64,000 nucleotides of DNA from Izhakiella capsodis (GCF_900115045.1 NZ_FOVC01000009.1:62001-126000), one strand, 5' to 3'. Shown: positions 35,182 to 44,268, numbered from the stretch's first letter. Numbers and translations are program-made. The notes: generated by a model not told the origin, from the sequence alone.

Positions 35182-36297
35182 TTAACTCTCCTGCGAACGA
35201 TACTGGTACCAGGCGCTACAGGCGCCCTCAGAGGACACCATCAGTGCGCCAAAGGCACTTTGTGGTGTGCAACGACGGCCGAACAAGGGGCATTGGACTG
35301 GTTTGCAGCGTCCAGTCAACACCTCACCGCATCGTGCTTGCGGATCGTCACAGACGCGCCCTGGCGCCAGACAAAAGTGTTGTTCGGCGTCAAACTGCTG
35401 ATAAGCCGGACTGAGGCACACACCGGAATCACCAATAACGCCCAGCCCGCGCCATTCAGCGGCTCCCTCGATAGTAAACACCGCGTTCATCACCTTTAGC
35501 GCATCCGGATTGCCTGCATCGGCAACCACGCGACCATACTGATTTTCGACCCGGCTGATACCCGCTATCTTCTGCTCAATGAGCATCATGAGGCCTTGCA
35601 GTAGATCAACCGGTTCGAATCCAGCAACCACCAATGGTCGCCGGTAGTCCCGGGCAATAAAGGCGTAATCCTCTGTACCAATCACCATGCTGACGTGGCC
35701 GGGTGCCAGTAGCGCGTCGATGCTATTGTCAGGCTGGCTTAGCAGGCTTTTTAGCGCGGGAATGAGGGTAATGTGCTGACAAAAGAAGAAGAAATTATCG
35801 ACCCGCTGGGCCTTTGCCCGCATCAGCGTGACGGCCATCGCTGGCATGGTCGTTTCGAAACCAATGCCAAGCAGCACCACCTGGCAATCGGGATGGTGCT
35901 GTGCCAGCTTCAGCGCATCCAGCGGTGAGTAAATAATACGGATATCTGCCCCACGCGCGCGGGCATCAAGCAGAGAGCCGGATGCGCCCGGAACCCGCAT
36001 CGCGTCGCCAAAAGTGCAAAAAATAACTCCCGGTTTGCAGGCAATCTCAATACAGCTGTCTATGCGCCCCATCGGCAGTACGCATACCGGGCAGCCTGGC
36101 CCGTGGATGAACTCAATGTTTGCTGGCAGCAGCCGATCGAGTCCGAATTTGAAAATCGCATGCGTATGGCCACCACAAACCTCCATCACGCGCAGCGGCC
36201 GGCGTTCATCGTAAGTCAGCAACGCGCTGCGGCTATGCAGCCCGTCCACCAGCCGCATCACTTCGTTCACATCGCGGTACTCGTCAACGAAGCGCAT
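35182..36297 (-). CDS. hypD: Hydrogenase maturation protein HypD
   Basis: Iron-sulfur scaffold that with HypC assembles the Fe(CN)2CO unit of [NiFe] hydrogenases. The 371-residue product from MRFVDEYRD carries the redox-active and cluster cysteines: MEVCGGHTHAIFKFGLD, GPGCPVCVLPMGRID, and the C-terminal group CDDPQARCGEVLTGRCKP through CPLFGRRCTP, the [4Fe-4S] ligands. The ATG at 36297 is chosen because it matches the family start; an in-frame start 36 bases upstream lies deeper within hypC. The gene overlaps the end of hypC by 14 bases. Confidence 0.96.
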   Translation of the reverse strand: MRFVDEYRDVNEVMRLVDGLHSRSALLTYDERRPLRVMEVCGGHTHAIFKFGLDRLLPANIEFIHGPGCPVCVLPMGRIDSCIEIACKPGVIFCTFGDAMRVPGASGSLLDARARGADIRIIYSPLDALKLAQHHPDCQVVLLGIGFETTMPAMAVTLMRAKAQRVDNFFFFCQHITLIPALKSLLSQPDNSIDALLAPGHVSMVIGTEDYAFIARDYRRPLVVAGFEPVDLLQGLMMLIEQKIAGISRVENQYGRVVADAGNPDALKVMNAVFTIEGAAEWRGLGVIGDSGVCLSPAYQQFDAEQHFCLAPGRVCDDPQARCGEVLTGRCKPVQCPLFGRRCTPQSAFGALMVSSEGACSAWYQYRSQES

Positions 36298-36574
36298 CAG
36301 GCCGCTCCTCGCCGTACAGCAACGCGTCAACATCAGGCTCTACCTCCCGCATGCTGTTGAGGGCAGCAAGGGTATCCAGCGCCTGCTGCTCATCAATCAC
36401 ACTCATGGCAAATCCTACGTGAATCAACACCCACTGGCCGAGACGACTGCCACCGGATGCATCACGACAGCCAACCAGCGTCAGATCGACATCGCGCGTT
36501 ACGCCACAGACTTCGGCTCTGGCACTGGTTTCGCAGATAATTTGACAGATCCTACCTGGAACGCCTATGCACAT
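36284..36574 (-). CDS. hypC: Hydrogenase maturation chaperone HypC
   Basis: 96-residue chaperone that binds HypD and the hydrogenase large-subunit precursor (HycE here) during delivery of the Fe(CN)2CO group. The essential N-terminal MCIGVPG with Cys2 is present, followed by VCGVTRDVDLTLVG, GQWVLIHVGFAMSVI and the acidic C-terminal helix (VEPDVDALLYGEE). A six-residue C-terminal extension compared with E. coli results from the overlap with hypD. It overlaps hypB by 10 bases. Confidence 0.96.
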   Translation of the reverse strand: MCIGVPGRICQIICETSARAEVCGVTRDVDLTLVGCRDASGGSRLGQWVLIHVGFAMSVIDEQQALDTLAALNSMREVEPDVDALLYGEERPDALR

Positions 36575-37437
36575 CGTTGCGCCTCCAGCCAGCTCAGCCA
36601 GTCAGCCATGCCTTCACCACTGATCGCGGAGAGCAAAATAATCTCAATCTCAGGGTTTACCTCGCGGGCATAGGCCAGACATTGATCTACGTCGAAACGT
36701 AAAAAGGGCAGCAGGTCAATTTTGTTCAGTATCATCAGCGAGGCCGCAGCGAACATATGCGGGTATTTCAAGGGTTTATCCTCACCTTCAGTGACTGACA
36801 GCAGCGCCACCTTATGGCGCTCGCCGAGATCGAATCCCGCCGGACACACCAGGTTGCCGACGTTTTCGATAAACATAATGCCGCCTTCGGCCAGTGGCAG
36901 GCGCTGCATGGCATCGGCGATCATCTGAGCGTCAAGATGACAGCCCTTGCCGGTATTAACCTGGATCGCTGGCGTGCCGGTGGCCCGAATGCGTCGGGCG
37001 TCATTTGCTGTCTGCTGATCGCCCTCAATGACTGCGCAAGGCACGCGATCCTGCAACCGCATCAGCGTTTCAGTCAGCAGCGTCGTTTTGCCTGACCCGG
37101 GGCTGGAAACCAGATTTAACGCCAGCTGCCCGGCAGCGGAAAAGCGCGCCCGATTACGCGCGGCCAGACGGTTATTTTTTTCCAGTACGTCCAGTTCAAT
37201 TTCCACCATCTTTCTCTGGCTAAGCCCGGGTGCGTGCGTTCCCGCCTCACCCTGACCATAATCCAGACTTTTCTCCAGCGCTTTATTGCCGGTTAAGCGG
37301 TATCTCATGACGTGACTGAGACGCGGTGGACGAGTGACTCCGGGCGCAAAAGGCACGCCACCCTGCGTTGAATGACCCTGTTGATCATCGCCTTCGATAT
37401 AGTGGTTGCCGTGAGCGCAACCGCAGGTGGTACACAT
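36565..37437 (-). CDS. hypB: Hydrogenase nickel incorporation GTPase HypB
   Basis: GTPase that loads nickel into the hydrogenase large subunit together with HypA. The 290-residue protein has the N-terminal high-affinity nickel motif CTTCGC, a linker that includes a His-containing stretch, then the SIMIBI G domain with Walker A SSPGSGKTTLL, EGDQQT, the metal-binding segment GKGCHLDA, IENVGNLVCPAGFDLGE and NKIDLLP. Only a few His residues are in the linker, so large nickel storage as in His-rich HypB proteins is unlikely. It follows hypA after 3 bases. Confidence 0.96.
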   Translation of the reverse strand: MCTTCGCAHGNHYIEGDDQQGHSTQGGVPFAPGVTRPPRLSHVMRYRLTGNKALEKSLDYGQGEAGTHAPGLSQRKMVEIELDVLEKNNRLAARNRARFSAAGQLALNLVSSPGSGKTTLLTETLMRLQDRVPCAVIEGDQQTANDARRIRATGTPAIQVNTGKGCHLDAQMIADAMQRLPLAEGGIMFIENVGNLVCPAGFDLGERHKVALLSVTEGEDKPLKYPHMFAAASLMILNKIDLLPFLRFDVDQCLAYAREVNPEIEIILLSAISGEGMADWLSWLEAQRCA

Positions 37438-37440
37438 AAT

Positions 37441-37791
37441 CTACTCCTGTTCAATTTCCAGCCGCATGATATGCAGTCCGTCATCCGCGACGATGTTCAG
37501 ATCATCACTGCCGCAGCGGGGGCAGCGTCTTACGCGCAAGGAGCAAAGCTGAACATAATCCTGACAGTTGCGACACCAGCATTCGCTCTGCTGTTCTTCA
37601 ATATGCAGCGCGCAGCCCTCAGCAACGGTGTTACGGCAGACCAGTTCAAAGCAGAAAGTCAGCGCGCTCGTTTCCACGCAAGAGAAAGCGCCGACGCGCA
37701 GCCATACGCCCGTGACCCGCCGGGTTTTATGCCGCAACGCCTGTTGCTCAATCAGCTCCAGCGCCCGCTGGCAAAGGGTAATTTCATGCAT
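37441..37791 (-). CDS. hypA: Hydrogenase nickel incorporation protein HypA
   Basis: 116-residue nickel metallochaperone. The N-terminal MHEITLCQ supplies the Ni-binding His2, and the zinc site is formed by CWCRNC near residues 73-78 and CPRCG near 91-95. ATG 37791 is preferred over the GTG one codon upstream because MHE is invariant and GGAGG lies 6 bases before it. It is the first gene of the leftward hypABCDE-fhlA unit, driven by the sigma-54 promoter at 37825-37840. Confidence 0.95.
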   Translation of the reverse strand: MHEITLCQRALELIEQQALRHKTRRVTGVWLRVGAFSCVETSALTFCFELVCRNTVAEGCALHIEEQQSECWCRNCQDYVQLCSLRVRRCPRCGSDDLNIVADDGLHIMRLEIEQE

Positions 37792-37824
37792 CACGCGCCT
37801 CCGGGTTGTTATTAATCAGGAATA

Positions 37825-37840
37825 TGCAAGAACAATGCCA
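37825..37840 (-). promoter_or_regulatory. Sigma-54 promoter of hypABCDE-fhlA
   Basis: On the minus strand TGGCATTGTTCTTGCA matches the -24/-12 consensus TGGCACGN4TTGCA at 14 of 16 positions or better, with exact GG and GC spacing. It lies 34 bases upstream of the hypA start. Confidence 0.82.
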
Positions 37841-37911
37841 TCTGACAAAGCGGCGCGCTCAGAGGCGATTTTGCATTTTGGGACCAGCAGGCGGCAACGT
37901 CCGGCCACCAG

Positions 37912-37939
37912 CGTCAAAGATGACGATATGACATGTCAT
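37912..37939. promoter_or_regulatory. Candidate FhlA binding dyads between hypA and hycA
   Basis: Two adjacent inverted repeats: CGTCAAAGATGACG (37912-37925) and the perfect palindrome ATGACATGTCAT (37928-37939). They share the TGTC/GACA half-sites of E. coli FhlA upstream activating sequences and lie about 60-90 bases from both sigma-54 promoters of the divergent hyp and hyc units. A nearby A/T-rich TATCAAAAAATAA (about 37962) could be an IHF site, with one mismatch. Confidence 0.6.
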
Positions 37940-37999
37940 CATCACTCCCGGCAGCAATCTTTATCAAAAAATAAACATATAAATCAATAATATAAAAAA

Positions 38000-38015
38000 T
38001 GGCATGGAATGTGCT
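38000..38015 (+). promoter_or_regulatory. Sigma-54 promoter of hycA operon
   Basis: TGGCATGGAATGTGCT keeps the invariant GG and GC at the right distance of the -24/-12 promoter. Transcription would begin near 38027, which excludes the in-frame start at 37999 for hycA and supports ATG 38047. Confidence 0.75.
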
Positions 38016-38046
38016 TGAGGGGAGTGATTTCATTTACGGACAGCTA

Positions 38047-38517
38047 ATGATGATACTCTCTGAACTCGGCGAAAAAGCGGCCCTCATTGCCAGACGCCGC
38101 CGCGAATTGAATATGCTCTGGCATCAATACAGCAACACCCTGGTTCAGGCCATTACCCAAACCAAGACGCCTCTCCATCTCAGCATTAACTGCAGCACCG
38201 ATAACAGTGTGAGTTTCCGACTTTTTTCTCAATTTCTCATCGCCGTAAGACCCGATGCTAACTTCAACGATCACCGGTTGTACTACAGCCTTGAAACGCA
38301 TGAAAACCCGTCTGTAACCCGGCTTGGCGAAGCCCGTTTGGGCGATGATGGCCTGCTCAACGGCGCAATTAATATTGGTCAAAAGGAGGCGGTTTTAGGC
38401 CATTTCCTGCATCAGGTCCGGCCGGTTTACGACCTGCTGTATCAGGCGGTTGAGCGTGGAGAACCGCTTCAAATTACCGCCTTTGAGCAGATGTTTCATC
38501 AATCTGGGTCCGCCTGA
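38047..38517 (+). CDS. hycA: Formate hydrogenlyase regulatory protein HycA
   Basis: Anti-activator that counteracts FhlA in the FHL regulon. The product of 156 residues begins MMILSELGEKAALIARRRRE. It aligns in character with E. coli HycA (153 aa) through the RRRREL-x-W-HQYSNTLVQAITQTK region, YYSLETHE, LLNGAINI and PVYDLLYQAVE. Similarity is moderate, as usual for this family, so identification leans on position as first gene of the hyc unit. The longer frame from 37999 would start upstream of the sigma-54 transcription start and is rejected. Confidence 0.85.
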   Translation: MMILSELGEKAALIARRRRELNMLWHQYSNTLVQAITQTKTPLHLSINCSTDNSVSFRLFSQFLIAVRPDANFNDHRLYYSLETHENPSVTRLGEARLGDDGLLNGAINIGQKEAVLGHFLHQVRPVYDLLYQAVERGEPLQITAFEQMFHQSGSA

Positions 38518-38519
38518 AA

Positions 38520-38563
38520 GTGTCGAAAGTGACACGTCAGGTAGAGTTTCGTCAAAAATGACC
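38520..38563. promoter_or_regulatory. Candidate FhlA site between hycA and hycB
   Basis: GTGTC-GAAAGT-GACAC is an inverted repeat at 38520-38535, followed by CGTCAAAAATGACC at 38550-38563. E. coli has an FhlA upstream activating site in the same hycA-hycB gap. Half-sites match the other dyads of this cluster. Confidence 0.6.
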
Positions 38564-38581
38564 GCCACCCGAGGATAGCCG

Positions 38582-39190
38582 GTGAACCTTTTTGTCATTG
38601 CTGATTCCGCTCGTTGTATTGGCTGCCACACCTGCGAAGCGGCCTGCTCTGAGCAGCATCGCCAGCAGGGATTACAAACCCAGCCCCGTCTGAGCGTAAC
38701 CTTAAACCATCAATATTCCGCGCCCCAGCTATGCCACCAGTGCGAAGACGCGCCCTGTGCGCAGGTTTGCCCGGTCAATGCCATTAACCGCAGTAACGGC
38801 GCGATCCAACTCAACGAAAGCCTGTGCGTCAGCTGCAAACTTTGCGGTATCGCCTGCCCTTTCGGGGCGATTACCTATTCCGGTAGCCAGCCGCAGGGCA
38901 TAACACCCGGCTGTCATACACCGCTGGCCGCCGCTGCTCCCCCACCACCAGCCAGCATCAGTCCGTTCCTTGACTGGTCGCCTGGCGTGCGCGCGGTTGC
39001 GGTGAAATGTGATCTGTGCCACTTCGATGAGCAGGGGCCGGCCTGTGTGCGCACCTGTCCAACTGGCGCTCTTAAGCTGATTGATAATCAGGACGTTGAA
39101 CGCGCCAGCCAGCGCAAACGCCAGCTTGCAGTGACTGCGTTTCCCGACGATCTATCGCTATTGACCGCGCTGAGCGGAGAGAAAAAATGA
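38582..39190 (+). CDS. hycB: FHL electron transfer iron-sulfur protein HycB
   Basis: Ferredoxin-like subunit that receives electrons from formate dehydrogenase H and passes them to the hydrogenase arm. 202 residues with four [4Fe-4S] cysteine groups: CIGCHTCEAAC, CHQCEDAPCAQVCP, CVSCKLCGIACP and CDLCHFDEQGPACVRTCP. Translation starts at GTG with GAGG upstream. A Pro/Ala-rich insert (AAAAPPPPAS) sits between clusters 3 and 4. It overlaps hycC by an ATGA. Confidence 0.96.
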   Translation: MNLFVIADSARCIGCHTCEAACSEQHRQQGLQTQPRLSVTLNHQYSAPQLCHQCEDAPCAQVCPVNAINRSNGAIQLNESLCVSCKLCGIACPFGAITYSGSQPQGITPGCHTPLAAAAPPPPASISPFLDWSPGVRAVAVKCDLCHFDEQGPACVRTCPTGALKLIDNQDVERASQRKRQLAVTAFPDDLSLLTALSGEKK

Positions 39191-41010
39191 ACGTCATAAC
39201 ATTAATAAACGGCGCATTGCTGCTGCTGGTTCTCAGCGGTCTGCTGGCCGGGGCGCTGGCAAGATTTAAAACGTTAAGCGGGCTGGTTGCCAGCCTGGGA
39301 GGCACGTTGGGCTGCCTGTTGCTGATCCTGGTAGCCGTCTGCTCTCTGGCCGGTAATGCGCCGTCACTGGTGCCGTTTCTGGGGGGCTGGCTGCTGCAAT
39401 TATCCGCAATCAATGCCTTCTGGTTGCTCATCGTTGGGATACCGGGCCTCTTTGTCTGCCTGTTTAACCTCGACTGGCTACGTCATCACCAGACGCGCCC
39501 GGAAGGGTTACTGATAAATCTGCTGCTGGCAGCGGCGGCACTGGCAGTCACGGCGGCAAATCTGGCCTTTCTGGTTCTGATGGCGGAGGTGATGGCTTTA
39601 TGTGCGCTGTTTCTCACCGGTTGCCAGCAGTCAGGAAAACTGTGGTTTGCCCTCGGACGATTGGGAAGTCTGTTGCTGGTACTCATGTGTATTTTACTCT
39701 GGCGAACCTATGGCACGCTGGATATGGTCAGCCTGCACCTGCTGATGGAAAACATGCCGATGGGCAGCGGCGTACGGTTGCTAGGCCTGCTGGGCTTCGG
39801 CCTGCTGGCCGGCATCATTCCCCTGCACGGCTGGGTGCCGCAGGCCCACGCCAATGCCTCTGCACCCGCCGCAGCACTGTTTTCGGCGGTGGTGATGAAA
39901 GTTGGCCTGTACGGCATTCTGAGTCTCTCTTTACTGGATACCGCCACGCCGCTCTGGTGGGCATTGACGATTATGCTGCTCGGCATGCTGACCGCCTTCA
40001 TCGGCGGGCTTTACGCGCTGCTGGAGCATAACATTCATCGTCTGCTGGCTTACCACACCCTGGAGAACATCGGCATTATTCTGCTGGGGATGGGTGCCGG
40101 TCTGGCAGGCTACGCCCTGCATTCACCGCTGCTGGTCGCACTTGGCATGGTGGGCTGCCTGTTTCATCTGTTTAACCACGGCCTTTTCAAAACCACGCTG
40201 TATCTCGGTGCGGGTACGCTCTGGCTGAGTACCGGCCTGCTGGATATTGAAAAACTGGGTGGCATCGGCAAACGTATGCCACTTATCTCTCTGGCCATGT
40301 TGACGGGTCTGATGGCGATGGCCGCGCTGCCACCGCTCAACGGTTTTGCCAGTGAATGGATTATTTACCAGTCCTTCTTCCATCTTGGCGAGCAACCGCT
40401 GATGATTGCTCGCCTGCTTGGCCCGCTGCTGGCGACCGGCCTGGCGATCACCGGCGCACTGGCAGTAATGTGCATGGCCAAGGTTTACGGCGTGACCTTT
40501 CTCGGTGCGCCGCGTTCGCCAGCGGCACAGCAGGCCCGCCCGACGTCGCCGTTGGCTTCCGCTGTAGTGGTGATCCTGGCACTGTGCTGCACTCTTTGTG
40601 GTATCAGCGCCCCCTGGCTGCTGCCCTACTTTGCGCCGCTGGTTACCCTCCCACCTGTAATCAACCATACCTTCGTTTTTCAGCCGGTGATTGCCCTGGT
40701 GCTGATAAGCGCCTTGCTGCTGCCGTTCATTTGTATGCTGCTGTTAAAAGGCGGGCGCTTACCGCTGCGTCAGCGCGGGAGCGCCTGGGCGTGCGGCTAT
40801 CAACATGAACCGACGATGGTGATCACGGCGCATGGTTTCGCCCGACCGGTGAAAGCGGCGTTCGCGCCGCTGATAAACCTACGCCAACAGCTTAACCCGG
40901 TGCGCTGGCTGCCCTGCTGGCAGGCAGAAGCGCTGCCGGATCTTTTTCGCCGCCTTGCTACGATTGAGCTGGCCGTGCTGCTGGTTGTTCTGATTACACG
41001 GAGTCTCTGA
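39187..41010 (+). CDS. hycC: FHL membrane subunit HycC (NuoL/antiporter-like)
   Basis: 607-residue proton-pump-type membrane subunit related to NuoL and Mrp antiporters. About 15 membrane helices are visible, with conserved functional segments: GWVPQAHANASAPAAALFSAVVMKVG (the antiporter core with essential Lys), AYHTLENIGIILLGMG, LFHLFNHGLFKTTLYLGAG (discontinuous helix with Lys) and PPLNGFASEWIIY. The C-terminal part ends in the HycC-type extension. It anchors the hydrogenase to the membrane with HycD. Confidence 0.96.
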   Translation: MNVITLINGALLLLVLSGLLAGALARFKTLSGLVASLGGTLGCLLLILVAVCSLAGNAPSLVPFLGGWLLQLSAINAFWLLIVGIPGLFVCLFNLDWLRHHQTRPEGLLINLLLAAAALAVTAANLAFLVLMAEVMALCALFLTGCQQSGKLWFALGRLGSLLLVLMCILLWRTYGTLDMVSLHLLMENMPMGSGVRLLGLLGFGLLAGIIPLHGWVPQAHANASAPAAALFSAVVMKVGLYGILSLSLLDTATPLWWALTIMLLGMLTAFIGGLYALLEHNIHRLLAYHTLENIGIILLGMGAGLAGYALHSPLLVALGMVGCLFHLFNHGLFKTTLYLGAGTLWLSTGLLDIEKLGGIGKRMPLISLAMLTGLMAMAALPPLNGFASEWIIYQSFFHLGEQPLMIARLLGPLLATGLAITGALAVMCMAKVYGVTFLGAPRSPAAQQARPTSPLASAVVVILALCCTLCGISAPWLLPYFAPLVTLPPVINHTFVFQPVIALVLISALLLPFICMLLLKGGRLPLRQRGSAWACGYQHEPTMVITAHGFARPVKAAFAPLINLRQQLNPVRWLPCWQAEALPDLFRRLATIELAVLLVVLITRSL

Positions 41011-41011
41011 T

Positions 41012-41938
41012 ATGAACTGGCTGATTTTTCCCGCGTTACAGGGACTGGGGATGTTTCTGCTGGCACCGCTGTTTTCCGGTATCAGCCGCGTGGCGCGTGC
41101 GCGTCTGCATAATCGCCGCGGTCCGGGCGTCCTGCAGGATTATCGCGATCTGATCAAGCTGCTGGGTCGTCAGAGCGTCGCACCCGCAGCGTCCGGCTGG
41201 GTGTTCCGCCTGATGCCGCTGATATTCGTCGCCGTCATGCTGACGATCGCCGCTTCGCTACCGCTGGTCAGCATCGCCACACCGCTGCCAGCCTGCGGCG
41301 ATCTCATCACCCTGATTTACCTGTTTGCCATTGCCCGCTTTTTTTTCGTCATCGGTGGCCTGGATAGCGGCAGCCCATTTACCGGCGTCGGCGCAAGTCG
41401 TGAAGCTATGCTTGGGGTGCTGGTGGAGCCGGTTTTGCTGCTCAGCCTGTGGGTGGTCGCCCAGCTGGCCGGTTCCACCTTCATCACTCAGATCGCTCTG
41501 CACGTCTGGTACTGGCCGCCCGCGCAAAGCCTGACGCTGCTGCTGGCGCTCTGTGCCTGCGCTTTCGCCAGCTTTGTCGAAATGGGCAAACTGCCGTTCG
41601 ACCTTGCTGAAGCGGAGCAGGAGCTGCAGGAAGGGCCGCTGTCAGAATACAGTGGTGCTGGCTTTGCCATCATGAAATGGGGCATCAGCCTCAAACAGAT
41701 AACGGTACTGCAACTGTTTCTCGGCGTGTTTTTCCCCTGGGGCGAAATGACGGTTTTCTCTGCGGCGGGGTTTGGGCTGGCGCTGATCCTCGCACTGGCC
41801 AAGCTGCTGGTCGGGGTGCTGCTGATAGCCCTGGTTGAGAACAGCATGGCACGACTGCGCTTTACCGCTGTTTCCCGCATCACCTGGGCCGGTTTCGGCC
41901 TGGCCTTTTTAGCCTTCGTCTCCTTGCTGGCGGCGTGA
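41012..41938 (+). CDS. hycD: FHL membrane subunit HycD (NuoH-like)
   Basis: 308-residue homologue of complex I NuoH. The signature segments RRGPGVLQDYRDLIKLLG in the first cytoplasmic loop and EMGKLPFDLAEAEQELQEGPLSEYSG mark the interface with the peripheral arm. Around eight membrane helices are visible. Length matches E. coli HycD (307). Starts one base after hycC. Confidence 0.96.
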   Translation: MNWLIFPALQGLGMFLLAPLFSGISRVARARLHNRRGPGVLQDYRDLIKLLGRQSVAPAASGWVFRLMPLIFVAVMLTIAASLPLVSIATPLPACGDLITLIYLFAIARFFFVIGGLDSGSPFTGVGASREAMLGVLVEPVLLLSLWVVAQLAGSTFITQIALHVWYWPPAQSLTLLLALCACAFASFVEMGKLPFDLAEAEQELQEGPLSEYSGAGFAIMKWGISLKQITVLQLFLGVFFPWGEMTVFSAAGFGLALILALAKLLVGVLLIALVENSMARLRFTAVSRITWAGFGLAFLAFVSLLAA

Positions 41939-41954
41939 TTTAGAGAACCCATTC

Positions 41955-43664
41955 ATGTCTGAAGAAAAAAAAGGACAACACTATCTTGCGGCACTTCACC
42001 AGGCGTTGCCCGGTACGGTGCTGGAGCACGCCTGGCAAACCGATGACCAGCTGACCATCACGGTAAAAACCGACGCGCTGCCAGAGGTGGTTGAATACCT
42101 TTACTACCAGCAGGGCGGCTGGCTGTCGGTGCTGTTTGGTAACGACGAACGCAAACTTTGCGGCCGCTATGCCGTCTACTACGTGTTGTCGATGGAAAAG
42201 GGCACGCGCTGCTGGATCACCGTGCGGGCTGAAGTGGCCCCCGACAACCCGGAATATCCTTCCGTCACACCGCGCGTACCGGCTGCGGTATGGGGTGAGC
42301 GTGAGGTGCGCGATATGTACGGCCTTATTCCGGTCGGGTTACCGGATGAACGCCGCCTGGTGCTGCCGGACGACTGGCCAGACGGCCTCTACCCGCTGCG
42401 TAAAGACAGCATGGATTATCGCCAACGCCCGGCGCCGACCACCGACGCTGAAACCTATGAATTTATTAATGAGCTGGGTAGTGAAAAAAATAACGTGCTG
42501 CCCATCGGACCGCTGCACGTTACCTCAGACGAACCGGGCCATTTCCGCTTATTCGTTGACGGTGAAAATATTATCGATGCCGACTATCGCCTGTTTTACG
42601 TGCATCGGGGTATGGAAAAGCTGGCAGAAACCCGGATGGGTTATCACGAAGTGACTTTTCTGTCGGATCGGGTGTGTGGCATCTGCGGCTTCGCGCACAG
42701 CACGGCCTATGCCACCTCGGTCGAAAATGCTATGGGCATTAACGTCCCGCCGCGCGCCCATGCCATCCGCTCCATTTTGCTGGAGGTCGAACGCCTGCAC
42801 TCCCACCTACTTAACCTGGGGCTGGCGTGTCATTTTATCGGCTTTGACTCGGGTTTTATGCAGTTTTTCCGCGTGCGTGAAACCTCAATGAAGATGGCCG
42901 AAATCCTGACCGGCGCGCGTAAAACCTACGGGCTTAATCTCATCGGTGGAATCCGGCGCGATATGCTGAAAGAGGATATGATTGCCACCCGCCTGCTGGC
43001 ACAGCAAATGCGCCTTGAGGTCCAGTCACTGGTGGATATTCTGCTCAGCACGCCCAATCTTGAGCAGCGCACCGTGGGTATCGGTCGCCTTGACCCCCAG
43101 ATCGCCCGCGATTTCAGTAACGTCGGCCCCATGGTTCGCGCCAGCGGCCACACACGCGATGCCCGTGCCGATCATCCCTTTGCCGGTTATGGCTTGCTAC
43201 CAATGGAAGTCCACAGCGAGCAAGGCTGTGACGTTATCTCGCGCCTTAAGGTCCGGATCAATGAGGTATTTACCGCCCTTAACATGATTGATTTCGGTCT
43301 CGATAATTTGCCGGGAGGCCCCTTGCTGGTGGAGGGCTTCACCTACATTCCAAACCGCTTTGCGCTGGGCTTTACCGAAGCACCGCGCGGCGATGATATT
43401 CACTGGAGCATGACCGGCGATAACCAAAAGCTGTGGCGCTGGCGCTGTCGGGCTGCAACCTATGCTAACTGGCCAACCTTACGTTACATGCTACGCGGCA
43501 ACACGGTCTCGGATGCGCCGATTATCATCGGTAGCCTCGATCCCTGCTACTCCTGTACCGATCGCATGACAGTCATCGACGTGCGGAAAAAGAAAAGCCG
43601 GGTCGTGCCGTACAAAGAGATCGAGCGCTACAGCATCGAAGGCAAAAATTCGCCGCTGAAATAA
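41955..43664 (+). CDS. hycE: Hydrogenase 3 large subunit precursor HycE
   Basis: Catalytic [NiFe] subunit of hydrogenase 3 that reduces protons to H2. The 569-residue protein fuses a NuoC-like N-terminal domain (GEREVRDMYGLIPVGLPDERRLVLPDDW split near 110-135) to a NuoD-like domain. The [NiFe] ligands are in L1 DRVCGICGFAHS and L2 DPCYSCTDR. Behind the L2 Arg is a 32-residue tail ending GKNSPLK, which the HycI protease removes after nickel insertion, as in E. coli where cleavage follows Arg537. Length is identical to E. coli HycE. Confidence 0.97.
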   Translation: MSEEKKGQHYLAALHQALPGTVLEHAWQTDDQLTITVKTDALPEVVEYLYYQQGGWLSVLFGNDERKLCGRYAVYYVLSMEKGTRCWITVRAEVAPDNPEYPSVTPRVPAAVWGEREVRDMYGLIPVGLPDERRLVLPDDWPDGLYPLRKDSMDYRQRPAPTTDAETYEFINELGSEKNNVLPIGPLHVTSDEPGHFRLFVDGENIIDADYRLFYVHRGMEKLAETRMGYHEVTFLSDRVCGICGFAHSTAYATSVENAMGINVPPRAHAIRSILLEVERLHSHLLNLGLACHFIGFDSGFMQFFRVRETSMKMAEILTGARKTYGLNLIGGIRRDMLKEDMIATRLLAQQMRLEVQSLVDILLSTPNLEQRTVGIGRLDPQIARDFSNVGPMVRASGHTRDARADHPFAGYGLLPMEVHSEQGCDVISRLKVRINEVFTALNMIDFGLDNLPGGPLLVEGFTYIPNRFALGFTEAPRGDDIHWSMTGDNQKLWRWRCRAATYANWPTLRYMLRGNTVSDAPIIIGSLDPCYSCTDRMTVIDVRKKKSRVVPYKEIERYSIEGKNSPLK

Positions 43665-43725
43665 TCGTTACCGCCGTTGCCCGCCACAACAGGCCGGGCA
43701 ACGGCGGCCGCTAACCGGAGCTGGT

Positions 43726-44268
43726 ATGTTTAATTTTCTAAAAAAATCGCTCAAAACCGGCGTTGTTACCGAGCAGTATCCGCTGGCGCCGCTGGCAGTC
43801 GATAAAAACCTGCGCGGCAAGCCGCAGCATAATTCGCAGCAGTGTATCGGCTGCGCCGCCTGCGTTAACGCCTGCCCGTCTAATGCCTTAACGGTAGAAA
43901 CCGATACCGCCAATAACCAGCTGCTATGGCAGCTTAATCTCGGTCGCTGCATTTTCTGTGGTCGCTGTGAAGAGGTTTGCCCGACGACGGCAATACGCCT
44001 GTCGACAGAGTTCGAACTGGCAGTATGGCAAAAAGCCGATCTTTTGCAGCAGGCGCGCTTTTCCCTGTGTCAGTGCCGGGTGTGCCATAAGCCCTGGGCG
44101 GTGCAAAAGGAGATCGATTACGTGATTGCGCTACTGCAGCAAAACGGCGACGAACATGCCGAGGCACGGCGTGAAAGTGTTGAAACCTGCCCGGCATGTA
44201 AGCGCCAGCAGGGCTTGCTGCCCGCAACGCAGGATGCCCTCAGTCGGACCATGCAGGAGACCAGCTGA
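43726..44268 (+). CDS. hycF: FHL iron-sulfur subunit HycF (NuoI-like)
   Basis: 180-residue ferredoxin-type subunit with two canonical [4Fe-4S] groups, CIGCAACVNACPS and CIFCGRCEEVCPT. Extra C-terminal cysteines (CQCRVCHKP and CPACKRQ) are as in E. coli HycF. It bridges HycB and HycG in the electron wire. The stop overlaps the ATG of hycG (ATGA-type coupling). The 60-base gap before it holds an inverted repeat of GGCAACGGCGG/CCGCCGTTGCC type at about 43670-43702 that may tune expression after hycE. Confidence 0.95.
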   Translation: MFNFLKKSLKTGVVTEQYPLAPLAVDKNLRGKPQHNSQQCIGCAACVNACPSNALTVETDTANNQLLWQLNLGRCIFCGRCEEVCPTTAIRLSTEFELAVWQKADLLQQARFSLCQCRVCHKPWAVQKEIDYVIALLQQNGDEHAEARRESVETCPACKRQQGLLPATQDALSRTMQETS

